Assembly: GCA_002304345.1 (NCBI GenBank) | Contig: NEUU01000003.1 | Coordinates: 124,001-188,000, forward strand | Source of the DNA: Verrucomicrobia bacterium Tous-C9LFEB | Lineage (GTDB): Bacteria > Verrucomicrobiota > Verrucomicrobiia > Methylacidiphilales > UBA1321 | Length of the DNA stretch: 64,000 nt | Direction of reading: 5' to 3' | Part shown: positions 59,053-64,000 of the stretch, in pieces | How the letters are laid out: every line of letters starts with the position of its first letter | How positions within the stretch are numbered: the stretch's first letter is position 1 | The notes under the pieces: model-generated | Database searches by the model: none | What the model was told of the DNA's origin: nothing | The model's input: the letters and a program-made list of their open reading frames with translations, nothing else | Made by a program: the position numbers and the translations under genes

Positions 59053-60633
59053 TTACATGCTCGACGAGAGCGGCGTGACGACGGCGTATTCGAGTCCGAG
59101 AATCTGGGCGATCTCGACGAGTTCCGCGCCGTGGTGGCCGATGCCGAGGGCGAAGTGGTGTGTCGGTCCTTCGGCCACCCACTTCTTCAGGAACGTACGG
59201 ACATCCGGGGCGAAGACGCCATGGGTGTTCGTGTTGCCGGTCGGCGGGATGGGGCGCTTGGCCGACATGCCTTCGGCGATGACAAACTTGAATTTGCCCT
59301 GCGCATTGACTCCGATGCTGAGCATCGTAATCGGGCCTTCCTTGATCTGAAATTCCACGCCAGCGCCGGAGCCGGGTTTGCCGTGGTATTTCTTCAGGCT
59401 GCGAATGACCGGCTTGGAAGCGGCGATGTTGATGTGGTGCGGGCCGTCGTGACCGACGAGGACGCTGTCGCGTTCGAAATCCACCGGGTGGAATTCGGCA
59501 AAGCTGCCGCCGATGTCGAGGCGGTCCATGATCATCATGGCGATGCAGGTCTTGATATCGAACTCACCGCACATCGGGAAGCCCGCGCCGGTGAGGAGCG
59601 AGTTGCCGACGATGAGGTTGGTGACCAGCGTGCGCAGTTGCGAGCCGGGTTCGCCTTCATAATAGTAGGCGAGACCGTCGAGTTTCTTTTCCTGAATCAA
59701 ACCGTCGAGCGCGATCGCGGCACGAGCGGCGGTTTCGAGATCTTTCGGTGTCAGCTTTTCCGTGAGCGGGTCTGACTTCGGATCGGGCGTATCGAAGAAG
59801 CTGAGAATTTCGTCCTGCTTGGCATCGATGAGATCTTTCGGCGCAGCGAGGTAATGGCGGAGAATGTCCTCGGGTTCAACGAGCACGACGTGCGGGCCGA
59901 ACGCGGCAGTGATGGCCGTGGGATCGGTGTGCATATCGAGCATCGATTCGAGTACATGACCCATGAGGCCGATGCGGGAGCGGCGCAGGTCGTGGAGCAC
60001 CTTGGCGATCTGGCACCAGCGGTTGAGTTCCTTTTGCGCGATCGGATCATTGCCTTCATGACCAAGGATGACGGGCGGCGGGCGGCGTCCGAAACGGACG
60101 GCCACGCCGGTGAATTCCGGTACGGAGCAGAAGTCGTCGTTGCAGAGCTGCATGTAGGTCGTGCCATTCGGATAATCCATCGCCTGCAGCGGTTGCAATG
60201 CGATGAGCACGATCGGCACGTTGATCTCGCGGCACAGGATGCCGAAGGTCGACGAGGTGCCGTAGGTGACCATGTCGACGAAGAGGATGTCGATGTCGGC
60301 GGCCTTGATCTTCGGAACGACATCGTACGCTTTTTGCGCGGTATCGAGCATGCCGAATTCGGCGACTTCGAGTCCATTGGCTTCGATGAGGCCCTTGGCG
60401 TAGCCGATCTTGCGATGCATCTCGTCGAGCAGGCCGTCAAATTGCGGCCAGTAAACGTGGTGACCAATGCCGAGCAAGCCGGCCTTGGCGCGCAAGGGAC
60501 GCAGGCGCTTTACCGTGACGGGCGCGTTGGACGCGGCGACGGTTTTGGCCGGAGTGGAGGAGTTGGACTTCAATTCCGCTGCGGCCCGGGCCGGGCGTTC
60601 GTTCGGAAGGACGGTATCTTGTGAGGCTTTCAT
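59053..60633 (-). CDS. L-arabinose-isomerase-like protein
   Basis: 526 residues, ATG at 60633. An unusual 45-residue Ala/Ser/Thr-rich leader precedes the fold, which starts at AGLLGIGHHVYWPQF. The AraA/FucI-like pattern continues: FVDMVTYGTSSTFGILCREINVPIV near 117, LMGHVLESMLDMHTD near 222, MCGEFDIKTCIAMMIMDRL near 372 (metal Glu position), and HHFALGIGHHGAELVEIA near 495. It probably isomerises an aldose. Its start overlaps the stop of the upstream gene at 60630 by 4 bp, so the two proteins are translationally coupled. It is clearly distinct from the other isomerase-family gene at 40155. Confidence 0.8.
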   Translation of the reverse strand: MKASQDTVLPNERPARAAAELKSNSSTPAKTVAASNAPVTVKRLRPLRAKAGLLGIGHHVYWPQFDGLLDEMHRKIGYAKGLIEANGLEVAEFGMLDTAQKAYDVVPKIKAADIDILFVDMVTYGTSSTFGILCREINVPIVLIALQPLQAMDYPNGTTYMQLCNDDFCSVPEFTGVAVRFGRRPPPVILGHEGNDPIAQKELNRWCQIAKVLHDLRRSRIGLMGHVLESMLDMHTDPTAITAAFGPHVVLVEPEDILRHYLAAPKDLIDAKQDEILSFFDTPDPKSDPLTEKLTPKDLETAARAAIALDGLIQEKKLDGLAYYYEGEPGSQLRTLVTNLIVGNSLLTGAGFPMCGEFDIKTCIAMMIMDRLDIGGSFAEFHPVDFERDSVLVGHDGPHHINIAASKPVIRSLKKYHGKPGSGAGVEFQIKEGPITMLSIGVNAQGKFKFVIAEGMSAKRPIPPTGNTNTHGVFAPDVRTFLKKWVAEGPTHHFALGIGHHGAELVEIAQILGLEYAVVTPLSSSM

Positions 60634-63095
60634 AGGGTGAAGGGGGTGGGGGTTAAAGTGGTGGGAGCGGCGCAGGAGATGAGGATATCGCCTGTGACAT
60701 TTTTGACCGTGAGCACACCCGGCTGCGTTTCGGTGTGAGGCAGCAACGTGCCGCGGCCGGTGTAAGCGTTGTTCTGGCGGAAGGAGACATCCTTTGCCGG
60801 ATAAGCGCTATCGATGAAGTAATGAACGGTCGCATTTTTCAGACCGAAGAGTTGCAGGCGGCGGGCGACGTCGACGTCCCCGGTGAGATGCTCGCGGCAG
60901 GACACTTCGCCATTCTCGTTTTGCTCGACGAAGACACGGCATTCGCGATGCCATGCGCGGGAGAGCACCATGCTGCCGATTCCATTCTTGAGCAGCACAT
61001 CGCAGCCGATCGGTACCGGAACACCCAGCGGGAATTTCCACTGGAGTTCGATGTTGGTCGAGGGGCTGAAGCCGGAGAAGAACCAGCCGTTTTGCTTGCG
61101 TGCGGCCAGGATGAGCGGGTCAACCGTGGCGACGGAAGGTTTGGCGAAACGGATGGTGTAGCCGAACGATTGCAACGCCCAACGCATGACGCGCTCGGAG
61201 GTGAACCATTGGGTCGGATCGGTTTTCTTGGGGAGATTCTGGCCCTTGATGACATCTTCGCTGAAGATACCGCGGACCCAACCGAGCTGGCCGCCATTGG
61301 TGAGCTTGCGAGTGACGGCAAAGGCGCGGCGTTGGTCGCCCGCGGCGACTTCGGCTAGGACGGTCAGTCCGGCAAGGGGTTTCGCAGGGGTGACCGTATT
61401 GATGTCACCACCGGACAGCCAGTCGCGGAATTCCAGTCGCGTCGGGAATTTTCCATCGGCCAGCGGATCGGAGGCGAGCGTGGTGGAGAATTCGAGAACG
61501 CCGGAGGGCAGGGGAGTCGAGGTCTTGAGGTCCAGCAATGCGAGCACTTCGGGATCGGCGTGGCCGATCGGTCCGTAGAGGAGCGCTTTGCCACCGCCGT
61601 TGAGGTGAGCGATCAGCGCCTTGGCCAAAGCGGAACCGGCATCCGGCGGCGGGCAGACGAGAATGGTGTCTTGGTAGAGGCCCGGCTTGGCCTTGAGGCT
61701 CGAGAGATAATTTTCCGTCGAGACCACCGTATTCAGCGGGAAGCCCTGGTTGATGGCCGAACGGATGAACCAGTCGCCGAAGAAGACTTCGTTGGCGCGG
61801 CTCGGTTTGGCAAAGGTCCACTCGTGATATTCCTCGAACGGATAAATCCACGTGATGAGACCGGGTTGATTCGGGTAGTCGTCCAGCGCGCGCAGAATGT
61901 GCGGCGTCACTTCGTTCGGCACAACCTGCGGCATTTGTCCGTAGGAGTTGTCGATCGTGAGCATGGAGACCGACGCGGGGAAAGCCATCTCGCCCTTTTC
62001 GTCGATGCGGCCCACGGAGAGCGGCAGATAGATGTCGTGCGCTTCGCGGCCATAACGATCGAGCCACGGGCTGTTCATCCACCACGGATCATGAATGTAA
62101 TAGCGGAACGGCACGCCGCTGCCGGCGGGAAGTTCCGCGATGTGCGAGAGCCAGCCGACGAGTTCGAGGCCGTAGTCGCCATTGAGCGCGGCCCACGGGG
62201 AATTGACGGGAGCGATGACGTTGAAGCCGCCGCGATAGATCTCGCGCATCGGCGAGGCGTCGGTGGAGAGATCCATGCCGGTGGAAAGATTACTGCCGCG
62301 GCTTTCAATGCGGTAGTGGGGACATTCCTTGCGGAAGTCGTGCCAGAACTTGATGATCGCCTGATGCACCTTCGGGGCGACGCTGTTGTCGAAGGTCTTG
62401 CCGTCAAACGCTTCACCCGTGACGTTCCACGAATCGAGCGAATAGCCGAAGCCATTGGAGAACCAAATGTAATCGAGGTTCAAGTCCTTGAGGAAGTGCT
62501 GGGCTTGACGACCGAGGAAGGTGCCGAGCGTGGTGCCTTCTTCAATGCCCTTGGGGAAACCGGCATAGGCGGTCTTGTCCGCATGCAACACGGCGGCGCA
62601 ATGCACCCAACGGGCCGCGCCCATGATCTCGCCTTTGCTGAGCTCGGGATGACGCTTGTACTTGAAATCGGATTCGGCGAATTCGGGGCCGGGATCGAAG
62701 GTGGTGCCGACTGTGACCGGCTTGCCGGTGAGGCGAGCGGACTCACTCTTCAGGGCGGAAATGATAAAGGCGAGCCGCTCGTAAGTCAGGATCGGCGGAT
62801 TCTCGCAGTAGGGGAAGCGTTGGGTGTGCAGACATTGCAACGCGTCATGCCATTTGTCATGGGGCGGATCATTCGCGATGCCGATCCATTTCGCGTAGGA
62901 GATTTCATCATTGGGGTTGCCGCGATAGTCGAGAATTTCGCTGCCGTCCGCAGTCCAGAGCATGAACGAAAGTGAATCGGCGCGGGAGATCAGGTTGTGC
63001 CATTGAGAACAAATATCGGCGACGACCGCGCGGATGGCATCGTCGGTCATCACGCGGAAGGGTTTGACGCTGAGTTCGAGAATGAGGCGTTTCAT
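60630..63095 (-). CDS. Large protein of unknown family, glycosidase-like architecture
   Basis: 821 residues from the ATG at 63095; the open frame from a TTG at 63140 is less likely. No signal peptide. Sequence character suggests a TIM barrel in the first 440 residues (LILELSVKPFRVMTDDAI at the start, IWFSNGFGYSLDSWN near 225, RIESRGSNLSTGMDLS near 270, PFRYYIHDPWWMNSPW near 333, YPFEEYHEWTF near 420). A glutamine-amidotransferase-like domain comes next (HLNGGGKALLYGPIG near 510), and beta domains follow. This is the plan of GH42-like enzymes, but I recognise no known GH family. It is co-transcribed with the AraA-like gene and lies behind an IclR regulator. Confidence 0.6.
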   Translation of the reverse strand: MKRLILELSVKPFRVMTDDAIRAVVADICSQWHNLISRADSLSFMLWTADGSEILDYRGNPNDEISYAKWIGIANDPPHDKWHDALQCLHTQRFPYCENPPILTYERLAFIISALKSESARLTGKPVTVGTTFDPGPEFAESDFKYKRHPELSKGEIMGAARWVHCAAVLHADKTAYAGFPKGIEEGTTLGTFLGRQAQHFLKDLNLDYIWFSNGFGYSLDSWNVTGEAFDGKTFDNSVAPKVHQAIIKFWHDFRKECPHYRIESRGSNLSTGMDLSTDASPMREIYRGGFNVIAPVNSPWAALNGDYGLELVGWLSHIAELPAGSGVPFRYYIHDPWWMNSPWLDRYGREAHDIYLPLSVGRIDEKGEMAFPASVSMLTIDNSYGQMPQVVPNEVTPHILRALDDYPNQPGLITWIYPFEEYHEWTFAKPSRANEVFFGDWFIRSAINQGFPLNTVVSTENYLSSLKAKPGLYQDTILVCPPPDAGSALAKALIAHLNGGGKALLYGPIGHADPEVLALLDLKTSTPLPSGVLEFSTTLASDPLADGKFPTRLEFRDWLSGGDINTVTPAKPLAGLTVLAEVAAGDQRRAFAVTRKLTNGGQLGWVRGIFSEDVIKGQNLPKKTDPTQWFTSERVMRWALQSFGYTIRFAKPSVATVDPLILAARKQNGWFFSGFSPSTNIELQWKFPLGVPVPIGCDVLLKNGIGSMVLSRAWHRECRVFVEQNENGEVSCREHLTGDVDVARRLQLFGLKNATVHYFIDSAYPAKDVSFRQNNAYTGRGTLLPHTETQPGVLTVKNVTGDILISCAAPTTLTPTPFTL

Positions 63096-63435
63096 GATAA
63101 GGCGAAAATGAAAAGGTTGGCGTTTAACTACAGGAGACAAATGCCGAAAAAGAAGGCGGTGGTTTGAGTTGTGTTGAACGAAAAGAGTGCTGTCATCTGG
63201 GAACTAACCTATAGTTTAGTTATACTAAACGCAAGAAATAAATTTCTGTAATTTCGGTTGGTTTTCGAGTGTTTTGGGTGAGTCTATTTCTCTATTTGAG
63301 CTGTAATCAGAAGGAATTAGATCGATTTTTTGCCAATATTAAAGCGTTCGTGATAAATGAACGTACAAACTTTTTTGCTCCGGAGTGGCTAATTGACGGC
63401 CTCGGCGGATTTCTGGGCGTGAATGAAAGCGCCTT
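63096..63435. other. 340-bp regulatory interval
   Basis: No gene seen. Contains a 17-bp dyad (63214-63230) and the AT-rich promoter region for the unknown 821-residue protein. The IclR gene ends at 63436, so any terminator for it also lies here, but none was recognised. Confidence 0.45.
63214..63230. promoter_or_regulatory. Dyad GTTTAGT-TAT-ACTAAAC, likely IclR operator
   Basis: A perfect 7-bp inverted repeat with a 3-bp centre in the gap between an IclR-family gene and the unknown-protein/isomerase operon. IclR regulators bind dyads of similar size. It lies about 120 bp upstream of the operon ATG. Confidence 0.5.
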
Positions 63436-64000
63436 TTATGGAGCTGCGGTATCTTTGAATGTCCGGCGCTTGGTTTTCTCGCCGGGCGTGGACTGGGCGT
63501 TGGTCCAATGGAGTTCGATTTCACTCGCGGCGCGGCGGAGTTCGTTGAGGGTGTGATCGAACTGAATCGCTTTTTGAAGGCGCACGCTTGGAGCGCTGGC
63601 TCCCACGCTGGCGACGATATTTCCCCACGGATCCCGCACGGGAACGGCTACGGCGCTGAGTCCTTCGCAGAATTCATCGCGGGTTTCGGCGTAGCCTTGG
63701 AATTTCACCTTCTTGAGTTCGTCCTTCACCTGCTGGGGTTCGCACAGGGTGCGCGGGGTGAGGCGTTGGAGTGGGGTGTGGTGGAGGTAGCTCTCGAGTT
63801 CGGAGTCGCTCAGGGAGGCGAGCAAAATCTTGCCAACGGCTGTGCAGTAGGAGTGGCTGCTCATATCTTCCGACTCCTGGGCGCGTAACGCTTGGCGGCT
63901 CGGGACGTACTTGAGATTGAGGATGTGCCCGTGATCGATGGAGGCGAGCATGACGCTTTCGTTCAACTTCTTGGCGAGGTCGTCGATGATGCCGCTGGCG
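63436..64000 (-). CDS. IclR-family transcriptional regulator (5' end outside window)
   Basis: About 188 residues visible; the frame is open to the window edge, so the N-terminal winged helix is missing from view. The IclR effector domain is recognisable: NESVMLASIDHGHILNL, SYCTAVGKILLASLSDSELESYL, GYAETRDEFCEGLSAVAVPVRDPWG and ASVGASAPSVRL, then a charged tail. IclR proteins bind small carbon-source metabolites. It lies upstream, on the same strand, of the unknown-protein/AraA-like operon and probably controls it. Confidence 0.88.
   Translation of the reverse strand, partial: ASGIIDDLAKKLNESVMLASIDHGHILNLKYVPSRQALRAQESEDMSSHSYCTAVGKILLASLSDSELESYLHHTPLQRLTPRTLCEPQQVKDELKKVKFQGYAETRDEFCEGLSAVAVPVRDPWGNIVASVGASAPSVRLQKAIQFDHTLNELRRAASEIELHWTNAQSTPGEKTKRRTFKDTAAP

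Noticed and set aside
63269-63556. Plus-strand frame opposite the IclR end
   Set aside because: Half of it is antisense to the IclR gene; no family signal or ribosome site.

Overview
The window reads as a chromosomal segment of a free-living, motile member of the PVC superphylum, most likely Verrucomicrobiota. The signs are a pseudopilin with an H-x9-DG C-terminus (25588-26352), a PEP-CTERM protein (37178-38125), a secreted esterase ending in the tail type common in Verrucomicrobia, weak or absent Shine-Dalgarno sites on many genes, and many glycoside hydrolases (GHs) without SusC/SusD partners. This assignment is inferred from gene content; no rRNA or ribosomal-protein gene lies in the window.

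Layout. (1) 1-5140: a galactoside locus. A GntR/LacI-hybrid repressor and a galactonate-dehydratase-like enolase-superfamily enzyme diverge from a short-chain dehydrogenase and a GH42 beta-galactosidase; together they could form an oxidative (De Ley-Doudoroff type) galactose route. (2) 5141-5994: a gene-free scar with the 5' half of a tRNA-Lys(CUU) gene that still has its promoter, plus short direct repeats; it looks like an old integration junction. (3) 5995-25563: mostly housekeeping genes: a YhcH/YiaL-type cupin, an atypical SDR, a GH63-like glucosidase, FliA, a chemoreceptor, a CsoR-type regulator with a NicO Ni/Co exporter, a small metallopeptidase, UvrC, an AraC regulator with a GH4 enzyme fused to an extra C-terminal module, a secreted cysteine-protease-like protein, a zinc-ribbon protein, a sigma-54 activator with a defective receiver, and a DsbD/thioredoxin pair. 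(4) 25588-41516: secreted and intracellular glycan-degradation genes: a pseudopilin with a multidomain esterase, an operon of GH2, unknown secreted protein and GH20, a PEP-CTERM protein, and a GH2/sugar-isomerase pair. (5) 41551-55005: a ROK regulator, then a tightly packed nine-gene minus-strand operon (54036 down to 42889) divergent from a DeoR regulator. It contains IolC-, IolB- and IolJ-like enzymes but no inositol dehydrogenase, inosose dehydratase or ring hydrolase, and adds a GlcD/GlcF-like flavin/Fe-S pair, an FGGY kinase, a PMI-like cupin, an FAD oxidoreductase and a GH5-like hydrolase. It is the best candidate for an undescribed pathway. (6) 55033-64000: a tRNA(CAU), a LacI regulator with a GH38 alpha-mannosidase, an AraA-like isomerase with a large protein of unknown family, and an IclR regulator cut by the window edge.

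Six sugar-type regulators from six families (GntR/LacI, AraC, ROK, DeoR, LacI, IclR), plus many different GHs, sit in one window that contains no recognisable sugar transporter. Dyads that could be operators lie next to several regulators, and two sigma-54-like promoters lie near the fliA and sigma-54-activator genes. All functional statements come from motif and family recognition by eye; no database search was run.
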